This document shows, in pieces, positions 17,271-25,450 of a stretch of DNA of 64,000 bases. The notes below the pieces were generated by a model. It was not told where the DNA came from. It made no database searches and saw only the letters and a list, made by a program, of their open reading frames with translations. Where the stretch lies: NCBI RefSeq assembly GCF_018224615.1, contig NZ_JAGTUK010000001.1:1054001-1118000 (forward strand), given 5' to 3'. A program made the position numbers and the translations under genes. Position 1 is the first letter of the stretch. Each line of letters begins with the position of its first letter. This stretch comes from Microbacterium paraoxydans (lineage in GTDB: Bacteria > Actinomycetota > Actinomycetes > Actinomycetales > Microbacteriaceae).

Positions 17271-17286
17271 TGGTAAATTCTTTTCA
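17271..17286 (+). promoter_or_regulatory. Candidate RpiR/MurR operator and promoter region
   Basis: TGGTAAATTCTTTTCA is an imperfect dyad of the TG-AA...TT-CA type in the 134-nt gap between the RpiR gene and the kinase. It is conspicuously AT-rich for this genome. Its last six bases (TTTTCA) could serve as a -35 element, with TAGTGT 18 nt downstream (17305-17310) as -10 of the kinase-murQ operon. A repressor bound here would block that promoter. Confidence 0.45.
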
Positions 17287-17347
17287 GTAAGCCTACGGTC
17301 CATGTAGTGTCTTTTCGCACTGTCCACCGCGTCCCCGAGGAGAGCCG

Positions 17348-18241
17348 ATGAGCGCCGCGCCGACCGCCACCGTCGATCTCGGCAAGTCGCGCTGCCGTGT
17401 CGTCGTTCACGCGGAACCGCGCCAGGAGCGCTCCGGGCTCGGCGCCCCCGGGCTCGCCGCGGCCGGAGGCGTGACCGCGGCCCTCGACGCGATCCTCCCG
17501 CTGCTCGACGGACTCCCGCGCCTCGGCGCGATCGGCGTCGGCGCGGCCGGAGCGTGGTTCGCCCCGGACGCGGCCGCCGACCTCGCGGGCCTGCTCGCGG
17601 CGCGCACGGGGGCCAGCGTCACGGTCGCCTCCGACGTGGTCACCGCCCACGCGGGAGCGCTCGACGGGGGAGCGGGCGTGCTGCTGATCGCCGGGACCGG
17701 CGCCGCAGCCCTCGGCATCGACGCGGACGGTGCGCGCCTGATCGACGGCTGGGGACCCGAGCTCGGCGACTTCGGCAGTGGCTCCTGGCTCGGCCGCGAG
17801 GCGTTGCGGGCCGTGCTGCGCGCCGATGCCGGTCTGGGCGGCGCGACCGCCCTCACCGCGGCGGTCGCGGAACCCGTGGGCGCCCCCGCGACGGTGCAGG
17901 CCTGGCTCGCGGAGGACGGCCCCCTCGCCCGACGCCTGGCGACCCTCGCCCCGCTCGTGCTCGACGCCGCCGAGGCCGGAGACGCCGTGGCCGCCGGGAT
18001 CGCGGCCGAGGCCGTCCGCCTGCTCACGGCCACCGCTGCCGCCGCCTCCGCCGTCACGACCGACGTGGTCGTGCACGGCGGGCTCGGCGACCACGCGTGG
18101 TTCCGCGACTCCCTGACCTCGTCCCTGCGTGCGGCCGGTCGTCGCGTCGTCCCGGCGCAGGGCGACGCCCTCGCCGGCGCGCTGCTGCTGACCCGCCGCG
18201 TCGACCTCCCCCACGAAAGGTTCGTGCACCGTGCCGAATGA
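17348..18241 (+). CDS. BadF/BadG-type sugar kinase (amino-sugar kinase-like)
   Basis: 297 aa. ASKHA-fold phosphate motifs are visible: TVDLGKSRCRV at residues 8-18 (phosphate 1), GAGVLLIAGTGAAALGI near 115-131 (adenosine/phosphate 2 type) and VVHGGLGDHAWF near 240. The family includes N-acetylglucosamine kinase and MurNAc kinases. The stop overlaps murQ by 11 nt, so it probably phosphorylates an amino sugar such as GlcNAc or MurNAc released from peptidoglycan. SD GAGGAGAG precedes ATG 17348. Confidence 0.82.
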   Translation: MSAAPTATVDLGKSRCRVVVHAEPRQERSGLGAPGLAAAGGVTAALDAILPLLDGLPRLGAIGVGAAGAWFAPDAAADLAGLLAARTGASVTVASDVVTAHAGALDGGAGVLLIAGTGAAALGIDADGARLIDGWGPELGDFGSGSWLGREALRAVLRADAGLGGATALTAAVAEPVGAPATVQAWLAEDGPLARRLATLAPLVLDAAEAGDAVAAGIAAEAVRLLTATAAAASAVTTDVVVHGGLGDHAWFRDSLTSSLRAAGRRVVPAQGDALAGALLLTRRVDLPHERFVHRAE

Positions 18242-19166
18242 CGACTCCCGCCTCACCGACCTGCTCTCCGTGCTGGAGACGCTCGACACCGAGGCGTCGA
18301 CGACCGAGCGCGGCGACCTCGACCTCCTCGAGACGACCGAGCTGGTGCGCCGCATGAACGCCGAGGACCGTCGGGTGCCCGAGGCCGTGGCGGAGCGGAC
18401 GGCCGAGATCGCCGCCGCGGTCGACGGCATCACGGAGCGGTTCCGCCGCGGCGGACGCCTGATCTACATCGGCGCCGGAACTGCTGGTCGCATCGGCGTG
18501 CTCGACGCCAGCGAGTGCCCGCCCACGTTCGGCACCGACCCGTCGATGGTGGTCGGCCTGATCGCGGGGGGCGAGACCGCGATCCGCTCGGCCGTGGAGA
18601 ACGCGGAGGACGACGAGAGCGCCGCCGGAGAATCGCTCGCCGCGCTGGACCTCGGTGAGAACGACACCGTGGTCGGCATCTCCGCGTCCGGCCGCACCCC
18701 CTACGTCGTGGGCGGCCTGGAGTACGCCCGCCGCGTCGGCGCCCTCACCGTGGCGATCGCGTCGAACGCGCACTCCGCCATCGGCGCGGTCGCGGACATC
18801 CCGATCGAGGTCGTCACGGGCCCCGAGTTCATCTCCGGCTCGACGCGGCTGAAGTCGGGCACGGCGCAGAAGCTCGTGGTCAACATGCTCACGACGCTCT
18901 CCATGATCAAGCTCGGCAAGACGTACCGCGGCGTGATGGTCGATCTGCTCGCCACGAACGAGAAGCTGCACGCCCGCTCGATCCGCACCGTGTCGCAGCT
19001 GTCCGGGGTCGGCGTCGACGAGGCGGCCGCGGTGCTGCGGGAGGCGCACGGCTCGGTCAAGCTCGCGCTGCTCATGCTCGCCACGGCGGCGCCCGCAGAG
19101 ACGGCGGCGGCCGCGCTGGCCGGTGCCGACGGCATCCTCCGCGACGCGATCTCCGCGCTGGCCTGA
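18231..19166 (+). CDS. murQ: N-acetylmuramic acid 6-phosphate etherase
   Basis: 311 aa with a GTG start inside the end of the kinase gene. The SIS-fold blocks RLIYIGAGTAGRIGVLDASECPPTFG and VGISASGRTPYVVGGLEYAR, followed by GPEFISGSTRLKSGTAQKLVVNML, are near-identical to the MurQ consensus and include the catalytic Glu region (SECPPT). It cleaves the lactyl ether of MurNAc-6-P to GlcNAc-6-P and D-lactate in the cytoplasm. The kinase and RpiR regulator beside it support a wall-sugar recycling locus. Confidence 0.96.
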   Translation: MPNDDSRLTDLLSVLETLDTEASTTERGDLDLLETTELVRRMNAEDRRVPEAVAERTAEIAAAVDGITERFRRGGRLIYIGAGTAGRIGVLDASECPPTFGTDPSMVVGLIAGGETAIRSAVENAEDDESAAGESLAALDLGENDTVVGISASGRTPYVVGGLEYARRVGALTVAIASNAHSAIGAVADIPIEVVTGPEFISGSTRLKSGTAQKLVVNMLTTLSMIKLGKTYRGVMVDLLATNEKLHARSIRTVSQLSGVGVDEAAAVLREAHGSVKLALLMLATAAPAETAAAALAGADGILRDAISALA

Positions 19167-19187
19167 GCCGGCCGTCGACGCGCCCGC

Positions 19188-19193
19188 TAGCGT
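19188..19193 (+). promoter_or_regulatory. Leaderless -10 box of the 19200 SDR gene
   Basis: TAGCGT, 6-nt spacer GAGGGC, then ATG 19200. The box lies in the 33-nt gap after murQ. Confidence 0.6.
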
Positions 19194-19199
19194 GAGGGC

Positions 19200-19865
19200 A
19201 TGCCCCTCGCTCTCGTCACCGGTGCCGCCCGCGCGAACAGCATCGCCGCCGGCATCGTCCCTCGCCTCCGCGCCGCCGGGTGGACCGTCGTCACGAGCGA
19301 TCTGCACGACGCCGACCACCCTGCCGACCTCTCCACCGCGGAGGCGCCCGGCGCGCTGATCGACGAGGTGCACGCGGCCCACGGACCGATCTCCGCACTG
19401 ATCCTGAGCCACGCGCACGACGTGGAGTCGGGCATCCTCGACACCACGGCCGAGAGCTTCGACCGGCATGTCGCGGTGAACGCGCGGGCGAGCCTGCTGC
19501 TGATCGCGGCCTTCGCGCGGCAGGCGCCGCCCGAGGGTGGGGCGATCGTCGCGCTCACGAGCGACCACGTGACCGGCAACCTGCCGTACGGGGCGTCGAA
19601 GGGTGCGCTGGACCGGCTGGTGATCTCCGCGGCGCGCGAGCTCGGGCCCCGCGGCATCTCGGCGAACGTGCTGAACCCCGGCCCGATCGACACCGGCTGG
19701 ATGGACGACGCCACGCGCGCCGGCCTCGGGGAGATGACGCCCCTCGGCCGGCTCGGCACCCCGGCGGACATCGCGGCGGTGGTGGAGTTCCTCGTGTCGG
19801 ACGAGGGCCGCTGGATCTCGGGTCAGCTGCTCCAGTCGGACGGCGCCTTCTCCGCGCGGTTCTGA
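19200..19865 (+). CDS. SDR family oxidoreductase with FabI-like cofactor loop
   Basis: 221 aa, slightly short for an SDR. The cofactor loop reads TGAARANSIAAGIV, closer to the GxxxxxSxAxGI pattern of enoyl-ACP reductases (FabI, divergent SDRs) than to TGxxxGxG. The catalytic pair is classical YGASK and the NNAG position is LSHAH. The C-terminus SGQLLQSDGAFS is normal. It starts 33 nt after murQ but has its own leaderless promoter box. It converges on the amine oxidase gene. The substrate is unknown. Confidence 0.82.
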   Translation: MPLALVTGAARANSIAAGIVPRLRAAGWTVVTSDLHDADHPADLSTAEAPGALIDEVHAAHGPISALILSHAHDVESGILDTTAESFDRHVAVNARASLLLIAAFARQAPPEGGAIVALTSDHVTGNLPYGASKGALDRLVISAARELGPRGISANVLNPGPIDTGWMDDATRAGLGEMTPLGRLGTPADIAAVVEFLVSDEGRWISGQLLQSDGAFSARF

Positions 19866-19895
19866 GGCCGCGCATCGCGGCACCTCACGCGCGGA

Positions 19896-21884
19896 TCAGT
19901 GCCCGCATGCACACGCCGCGCCGCCCCCGCAGCACGAGTCCGCCGCGGCACCGCCGTGCGCCTGCGACGACTCCGGCACGTCCATCGCGGGGTTCTCGTC
20001 GAGGAACCCGTACGGCTTGAACCAGAACCCGGCGTAGTCCACGGGCATGATGGGCCAGTCCTCCGGCCGCGGGAAGTGCGTGAGCCCGAACGTGTGCCAC
20101 AGCACGAGGTCCTCGCCGTCGATGCTCCGGTCGCCCGCGGTGTACTCCGGAAGACCCGCGCCGCCCTGGTGCGCGTTGGGGTAGCGGCCGGCCGGCCAGA
20201 TCTGCCCGTGCTCGTAGCGCGTCGCCCACAGGTGCTTGGTCGCGAACGCGGCGCGCGCGGCGACCGACGAGGCGGGGTCGGCCAGCAGCAGCGCGGTCGG
20301 CTCCGGCACCAGGTGGTACGCGGTCGGGCGGCCCACCCGGTTGGTGTGCGAGGCGCTCTGCACCTCCCACACGCGCGCCACGGACGAGTCGGCTTCGCGC
20401 TGCGCGGCCTGCTCGGTCTCCAGCACCGTCTCCGACCAGGTGAACGCGTTGCCGAACGGGTTCTCCGGTCCCATCGGCACGCGCTGTGCATCGACCTCGA
20501 CCAGCCGGTTGTCCGCGCCGTCGATCGCGACGTCGAGCCGGGCGCAGAACAGGTGCTGGTGCACGGGGGCGAACACCCCGGGGGCGAGCTCGGTCGCGTG
20601 CTTCTGCCGTACGCCCGGCTCTCCGGCGGCCGCGAACACGATGCCGGTCGCCTTCGCGACCACCTCGATCGAGCCGTCCAGGCCGAAGTTCCAGTAGAAG
20701 CCGTAGTCGTAGTTGCCGATCGTGGAGAAGTAGGAGATCACGAAACGGCGCGACCGGCGCACGTCGGAGCGCCCGGACAGATCGGTGTGCTTCCAGAGGA
20801 TCCCGAAGTCCTCCTCGTGCATGCAGATCACGTTGGGGATGCGCACGGGGTGGCCGTGGTCGTCGGCCACGTAGCCGTCGAGGTAGCGGATCACGCCGAG
20901 GCAGTCGCAGCCGAGCTCGAGGTGGTTGGCGTTCTTGCCGAGCAGGTACTCGCCCGCGTCGAAGTAGCTGATCCAGAAGCGCCCGGGGGCGGTGTCGCCG
21001 TAGGGCACCACCATCTCGGGCACGCTCGCGCGGTGCAGCACGGAGCGCCCCTGGAACGACACGTCGTGCAGCACCAGGCCCTCGCGTGCGTTGAAGCCCA
21101 CGCGCATCGACCAGCCCTCCCACTCCACGAGCGAGCCGGAGACGTGGAAGCTCGTGCCCTGCGGCTGCGTGATCTCGATCGGCTTCAGGCTCGTGCGCGC
21201 CTCCCCCTGCACTTCCGGGTAGTAGTTGCCGTGACCGGCCGGCACGGGCACGTCGCCCTCGTCCTCCACGCGGATCACGGCGTTCGCGGTGAGGTCGATG
21301 TGCACGATGAGGCCCTCGACCGGGTGCGCCCAGGGGGAGTCGTTCTCGTCGTAGCGGAGGAACGTGAGCGAGCGGATGACGCGGCGGCCCACCTCGTCGG
21401 CGCGACCGGTGTAGCCGGGGGCGAGCGGGGAGCAGAACGCCAGGTCGATGTGTTCCTCCAGCCCGCGGCGTGCCATGGCGGCCCGCCACTCGGGGGAGGC
21501 CTTCGCGATCGCCTCGGCGCGCTCGTACTCTTCGAACAGGTACTGCGGCTGCCCGTACGGCGGCGCGTCGTTGGGCACGCGCTCCGCGTTCAGCACCTCG
21601 CCGCGCGTGATCGAGACGATCACCTCGGTCGCGACGCCGGTGGCGGTGTCGAGCAGCGTGACGTCGGCGCGGCGGTCGATGGGGGAGCCCGGGCGCCAGG
21701 CGGCGAGCTCCTCCTTGGTGGCCTCGTCGGGCAGCAGCATCGGCACGCGCGTGGTCTCGGTCAGGAGTCCCGCGGTGTCGAGCACGGCACGCGCGGCGGC
21801 GATCTCCTCGCCGGTGAGCGGGTCGAGCGGGTGCGGGACGGCGATCTTCTCGATGGAGACGGGCTGCGGGGCGTGGTGGGACAT
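19896..21884 (-). CDS. Copper-containing primary amine oxidase (TPQ enzyme)
   Basis: 662 aa, the normal length. The TPQ precursor Tyr392 is in STIGNYDYG, the catalytic base is Asp309 in SYFDAGEY, and the copper ligands are His442 and His444 (VHQHLF) and His603 (GLTHFPRPED). It oxidises primary amines to aldehydes with H2O2 and ammonia. Family enzymes act on tyramine, phenylethylamine or histamine. The last 12 residues, CCGGGAACACGH, form an unusual Cys/His-rich tail. I chose ATG 21884 (SD GAGG); the longer frame would run through a palindromic operator. No signal peptide is evident. Confidence 0.95.
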   Translation of the reverse strand: MSHHAPQPVSIEKIAVPHPLDPLTGEEIAAARAVLDTAGLLTETTRVPMLLPDEATKEELAAWRPGSPIDRRADVTLLDTATGVATEVIVSITRGEVLNAERVPNDAPPYGQPQYLFEEYERAEAIAKASPEWRAAMARRGLEEHIDLAFCSPLAPGYTGRADEVGRRVIRSLTFLRYDENDSPWAHPVEGLIVHIDLTANAVIRVEDEGDVPVPAGHGNYYPEVQGEARTSLKPIEITQPQGTSFHVSGSLVEWEGWSMRVGFNAREGLVLHDVSFQGRSVLHRASVPEMVVPYGDTAPGRFWISYFDAGEYLLGKNANHLELGCDCLGVIRYLDGYVADDHGHPVRIPNVICMHEEDFGILWKHTDLSGRSDVRRSRRFVISYFSTIGNYDYGFYWNFGLDGSIEVVAKATGIVFAAAGEPGVRQKHATELAPGVFAPVHQHLFCARLDVAIDGADNRLVEVDAQRVPMGPENPFGNAFTWSETVLETEQAAQREADSSVARVWEVQSASHTNRVGRPTAYHLVPEPTALLLADPASSVAARAAFATKHLWATRYEHGQIWPAGRYPNAHQGGAGLPEYTAGDRSIDGEDLVLWHTFGLTHFPRPEDWPIMPVDYAGFWFKPYGFLDENPAMDVPESSQAHGGAAADSCCGGGAACACGH

Positions 21885-21901
21885 CGTCGACCTCACTATT
21901 T

Positions 21902-21917
21902 TCGAGCGAACGCTCAA
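21902..21917. promoter_or_regulatory. Candidate TetR operator upstream of amine oxidase
   Basis: The core GAGCGAACGCTC (21904-21915) has 5-bp palindromic arms. On the minus strand the site reads TTGAGCGTTCGCTCGA, directly upstream of the amine oxidase SD. It resembles the site at 22635 beside the TetR gene (TTGAGCGAGTGATCAA): both have TTGAGCG, then G and TC at equal spacing. Confidence 0.55.
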
Positions 21918-22011
21918 GAAACGGGAATGGCACGATGATAGGGCGCGCGAGTGGGCGTGCACAAGCGCGGATCTCGCTGCCGCTCGGGGAGCGCCGCCGG
22001 GGTGAGGGGTG

Positions 22012-22596
22012 TCAGGCGCGCCAGGGGGCGAGGATGCCGTCGAGCACCGCGAGGTGCGCCGCGGCGGGCTGCGGCTCGGTCACCTCGACGATCTGCTGGC
22101 CGTACGTGATCGACCGCAGCAGGGCGATCAGGGCGTCGACCGGTGTCTCCGGCCGCAGCTCGCGGTCGTCCATCGCCTCCGCGAGCGCGAGCCGAATGCT
22201 CTCCTGCCAGGTCGCGAGCGTGGGGGCGGCCGCGTCGGGCGCGGGGGCGAGCGTGGCCAGGCGTCCCCAGAACCCCACCACGACGTGCGCCTCCGTGCGG
22301 GTGAGCTCGTTCACGGGCAGCACCTCGCGCATCAGGGCGTCGAGCCGCGCGAGCCCGCGGAGCCCGGACGTGGCCTCGGCGATGCGGGCGTCGGTGCGGC
22401 GCGTGACTTCGGCCGCCGCGGCCCGCACGACGTCGTCGAAGCCGTCGAAGTAGTGCCACAGCGAGCCCGTGGCGACGCCGAGCTCCTTCGCGACCGCGCG
22501 GGAGGAGACGCTCTCGTGTCCGTCGCGCGCGGCGACCGCGAGCAGCGCCTCGGCGATCTGCCGGCGGCGCTCATCGTGGTCGACGATGCGGGGCAC
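22012..22596 (-). CDS. TetR family regulator
   Basis: 194 aa with a GTG start at 22596. The N-terminal HTH is typical: RRRQIAEALLAVAARDG, then SSRAVAKELGVATGSLWHYFDGFDDVV (about residues 9-57). The C-terminal ligand domain is generic, with RTEAHVVVGFWGRLA as in BetI-like members. It lies between the amine oxidase gene (115 nt from the oxidase start to this stop) and a divergent membrane protein gene. Matching palindromes upstream of both neighbours make it their probable repressor. Confidence 0.9.
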   Translation of the reverse strand: MPRIVDHDERRRQIAEALLAVAARDGHESVSSRAVAKELGVATGSLWHYFDGFDDVVRAAAAEVTRRTDARIAEATSGLRGLARLDALMREVLPVNELTRTEAHVVVGFWGRLATLAPAPDAAAPTLATWQESIRLALAEAMDDRELRPETPVDALIALLRSITYGQQIVEVTEPQPAAAHLAVLDGILAPWRA

Positions 22597-22634
22597 GTGC
22601 CCATCCTCTCGTATGCGGGCGGGGTCTAGCGATT

Positions 22635-22650
22635 TTGAGCGAGTGATCAA
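22635..22650. promoter_or_regulatory. Candidate TetR operator abutting a leaderless promoter
   Basis: TTGAGCGAGTGATCAA ends immediately before the TATACT -10 box of the gene at 22663 and lies 39 nt upstream of the TetR start. Binding here would block the plus-strand promoter and probably the TetR gene's own. The sequence matches the site at 21902. Confidence 0.6.
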
Positions 22651-22656
22651 TATACT
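22651..22656 (+). promoter_or_regulatory. Leaderless -10 box TATACT
   Basis: TATACT, the best -10 consensus match in the window, with a 6-nt spacer GCGACG before GTG 22663. Confidence 0.65.
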
Positions 22657-22662
22657 GCGACG

Positions 22663-23202
22663 GTGGAACCTCTCGTCCCCGCAGCACCGTGGCTGATGGC
22701 CGCCGCGGCACTCGTCTCCGCCGTCGCGTGCCTCGCGGCGTGGCGCGCGGTGCCGTGGCAGGGGCGGCAGTCCGCCCTCGTGATGGCCGCCGGGATGCTG
22801 CTGCTCGCGGTGCCGGGGCACGACCCGCTCCTCGGGCTCGCGCTGGGCGCGGTGCTGCTGGTGTCGGCGATGCTCGGCACCATGGGTGTGCGCGGAACCC
22901 CGGCCGCCGCGGAGTGCTGTCACCGCGCGCTGGTGTCGCTCGTGATGGCGGTGTGCGCGTTCGACGGGGCCGTCGCCGCGACCGGGGCCGACCGAGCCGT
23001 CACCCCGACCGGGCACGGCGCCCACGGGCTCGGCGGGCTGCTCTCGGTGTTCGTGATCGTCGGCGTGATCGGCGTGGTGCTGTGGACCGTGGTGGCCGCG
23101 TGGGTGCTGCCGCCCGTGCACCGCGGTCGCACCGGACGACTGCTCGCCACGGAGTCGTGGGCCATGGCGGCCGGTGTCGCCGTGATGTGCCTCGGCTTCT
23201 GA
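22663..23202 (+). CDS. Small membrane protein (possibly DUF5134-like)
   Basis: 179 aa with about five hydrophobic segments (roughly 9-28, 38-56, 57-75, 88-108 and 123-148) and a last one near 165-179. It has possible metal-binding residues: CCH near 85, and HGAHGLGG near 118-125. The layout recalls actinobacterial DUF5134 membrane proteins, but I cannot confirm this. GTG start with leaderless TATACT box and a TetR operator directly upstream. It may be co-controlled with the copper amine oxidase. Confidence 0.65.
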   Translation: MEPLVPAAPWLMAAAALVSAVACLAAWRAVPWQGRQSALVMAAGMLLLAVPGHDPLLGLALGAVLLVSAMLGTMGVRGTPAAAECCHRALVSLVMAVCAFDGAVAATGADRAVTPTGHGAHGLGGLLSVFVIVGVIGVVLWTVVAAWVLPPVHRGRTGRLLATESWAMAAGVAVMCLGF

Positions 23203-23258
23203 GCGCGCGCGACCCCGCCCGGCACCGCAACCCCCGGCACCGCCCCGGCTCCGCCGCC

Positions 23259-24470
23259 TCAGTCCCTCGCGGCCGGACGCACGAACGCCCACGCGGCGAC
23301 CGCGGCCACCGCGGCAGCGAGGGTCATGGTCACGGCCATCGTCACGGCGTTCGTGCCGCCCAGACCCGCCGCGACCGGAGCGAGCACGGGGCCGAACAGG
23401 AACGTCGACATGCCCAGCAGCGCCGACGCGGTGCCCGCCCTGGCGCCGTGGTGTGCGAGCGCGAGCGTCTGCCCGTTGGGCCCGCCCAGCCCGGCGCACA
23501 GCATGAAGCCGACCAGTGCGGCGACCACCCCGAGCACGCCCGTGCCCGCGAGCGCGAGCACCAGGAACGTCGCGGTGGCCAGCAGAGTCGCGGTGATACC
23601 GCCGAGATACACGCGCAGCGGGCCCCACCGCCGCACCACGAGCCGGCTGGTCTGGCTGCCCGCGATGCTCGCGAGCGCCCCGGCCGCGAACGCGAGGCTG
23701 AACGCCTGCGGGCTCAGGCCGAACTCGTCTTGCAGCACGAACGACGACATCGACAGGTACGTGAAGAACGCCACGCCGCCGCCCGCCGAGGCGCACAGCA
23801 CCGCGGCGAACAGGCGGTCGCGCAGCACCGAACCCGCGTGGCCTCCGAGCACGCGCAACCCGCCGCCGTGCCGCGCCTCGGGCCGCAGCGTCTCCGGCAG
23901 CGCGAACAGCACCACCAGCAGCAGGACGACGCCCACCGCCGCGAGCACCACGAAGATGCCGCGCCAGTCCATCACCCTGGCCAGCTGCCCGCCCACCACG
24001 GGCGCGATGATCGGAGCAGTGCCCGACACGAGGAACAGCAGCGACAGCATGCGCGACAGCTCCACGCCCTCGAACTGATCGCGCGCCACGGCGAGGCAGA
24101 TGACGATGCCCGCCGACCCGGCCAGCCCCTGCAGGAACCGCGCGATCAGCAGCACCTCGATGCCCGGTGCGACCGCGCACACGGCCGACAGCACCGCGAA
24201 CGCCGCGACCCCCGCCACGAGGGGCCGCTTGCGTCCCAACCGGTCGCTGAGCGGGCCCGCCACCAGCTGACCGAGGCCGAGCCCGATCATGCACGCCGAC
24301 ATCGTGACCTGCGCGAGCGCCTCGGTCGTGCCCAGCGAGGCCGCGAGCTGCGGCAGCTGCGGCAGGTAGAGGTCCATCGACAGCGGGCCGAACGCCTCCA
24401 GCATCCCGAGCACGAGCATCGCCCGGAGCGTGCCCATGCGGGCGGGCTCCGGGCGCGGCGGCGTGCTCAT
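23259..24470 (-). CDS. MFS efflux transporter, Bcr/CflA type
   Basis: 403 aa with 12 predicted transmembrane segments. PLSMDLYLPQLPQLAASLG at the first helix and GQLVAGPLSDRLGRKRPL after helix 2 are the characteristic Bcr/CflA blocks; these are drug:H+ antiporters. ATG 24470 overlaps the stop of the upstream hydrolase gene by 4 nt, so it is translationally coupled as the last gene of the 29371-to-23259 unit. Export of a pathway product or toxic substrate is inferred from context. Confidence 0.9.
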   Translation of the reverse strand: MSTPPRPEPARMGTLRAMLVLGMLEAFGPLSMDLYLPQLPQLAASLGTTEALAQVTMSACMIGLGLGQLVAGPLSDRLGRKRPLVAGVAAFAVLSAVCAVAPGIEVLLIARFLQGLAGSAGIVICLAVARDQFEGVELSRMLSLLFLVSGTAPIIAPVVGGQLARVMDWRGIFVVLAAVGVVLLLVVLFALPETLRPEARHGGGLRVLGGHAGSVLRDRLFAAVLCASAGGGVAFFTYLSMSSFVLQDEFGLSPQAFSLAFAAGALASIAGSQTSRLVVRRWGPLRVYLGGITATLLATATFLVLALAGTGVLGVVAALVGFMLCAGLGGPNGQTLALAHHGARAGTASALLGMSTFLFGPVLAPVAAGLGGTNAVTMAVTMTLAAAVAAVAAWAFVRPAARD

Positions 24471-25450
24471 CCGCCCAGGCGCAGCACGCGGCGCAGCCAG
24501 CTCTCCCGCGCGGCGACCGCCGCCTGCGACACCTCGGCGTCCGGCGAGAACCCGGAGAACCCGTGGTACCCGCCCGCCCACACGTGCAGTTCGGCCTGGC
24601 CGCCGGTCGCCCAGATGCGCAGCGCGTAGTCGACCGCCTCGTCACGGAACGTCTCCGCCGCGCCCACCTCGATGAACGCCGGGGCGAGGCCGGACAGATC
24701 CTCGGCTCGGGCGGGGGCGGTGTACGGCGAGACGCGGTCGGTGAAGCGGTCCGCACCCGCGATCGCGTCCCACGCGGTGTCGTTGTTGTTGCGGTCCCAC
24801 GCGCCGAAGCCGTCGTACTGCCGGGCGGACGGCGTCTCGTTGCGATCGTCGAGCATGGGGCAGCCGAGCAGCTGTCCGGCCAGTCGCGGTCCTCCCCGGT
24901 CGCGCGACAGCAGGGCGACTGCGGCCGAGAGTCCGCCGCCCGCGCTCTGGCCCGACGCGATGATGCGGTCGGTGTCGATGCCGAGGTCGTCGGCGTGGAC
25001 GGCCATCCACTCCAGCGCCGCGTAGCAGTCCTCCGCCTGCGCGGGTCCGGGGTGCTCGGGCGCGAGGCGGTATTCGACCGCGACGCCGACCACGCCGTGC
25101 CGCTCGGCGAGGTCGATCAGCTCGGCCGTGCCGAAGAAGCGGGTGCCGAGCACCATGCCGCCGCCGTGGATCGAGAGCACGGCGGGCGCCGGTGCCGTCG
25201 CGGTGACCGCGGGGCGCACGATCGTGATCTCCAGATCGGGCGCACCGGCGGGGCCCGGGATCACGCGGTCCTCCCACGTGACGGCCCTGCCCTCGGCCTG
25301 CACCGCGATCGGGGGGATGATCGTGGCGAAGTGGTCGCGGTTGGCGTGGATGGTGTCGGCGCGCAGGGGGATGATCTCCACCAGCTGCACGAACGCGTCG
25401 AGCCCGGCGACCAGCTCGGGGTCGTAGGGGACGGGCACCGGGGCGCTCAT
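24467..25450 (-). CDS. Alpha/beta hydrolase, hormone-sensitive-lipase family
   Basis: 327 aa. The oxyanion motif HGGGMVLG, nucleophile elbow SGQSAGGG, EYRLAPEHPGPAQAEDCYAAL, the acid region AFIEVGAAETFRDE, and catalytic His in WAGGYHGF are all in place. HSL-family enzymes hydrolyse short acyl esters or act as decarboxylating/amide hydrolases. It overlaps neighbours by 4 nt on both sides. It is a close paralogue of the next gene upstream (25447-26445): both contain WEDRVIPGPAGAPDLEIT and RIWATGGQAELHVW. Tandem duplication is likely. Confidence 0.9.
   Translation of the reverse strand: MSAPVPVPYDPELVAGLDAFVQLVEIIPLRADTIHANRDHFATIIPPIAVQAEGRAVTWEDRVIPGPAGAPDLEITIVRPAVTATAPAPAVLSIHGGGMVLGTRFFGTAELIDLAERHGVVGVAVEYRLAPEHPGPAQAEDCYAALEWMAVHADDLGIDTDRIIASGQSAGGGLSAAVALLSRDRGGPRLAGQLLGCPMLDDRNETPSARQYDGFGAWDRNNNDTAWDAIAGADRFTDRVSPYTAPARAEDLSGLAPAFIEVGAAETFRDEAVDYALRIWATGGQAELHVWAGGYHGFSGFSPDAEVSQAAVAARESWLRRVLRLGG

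Noticed and set aside
22597..22610. Leaderless box (GAGGAT) for the TetR gene at 22596
   Set aside because: The first base departs from the TANNNT form and the same bases could serve as a weak Shine-Dalgarno, so it was not counted among the leaderless genes.
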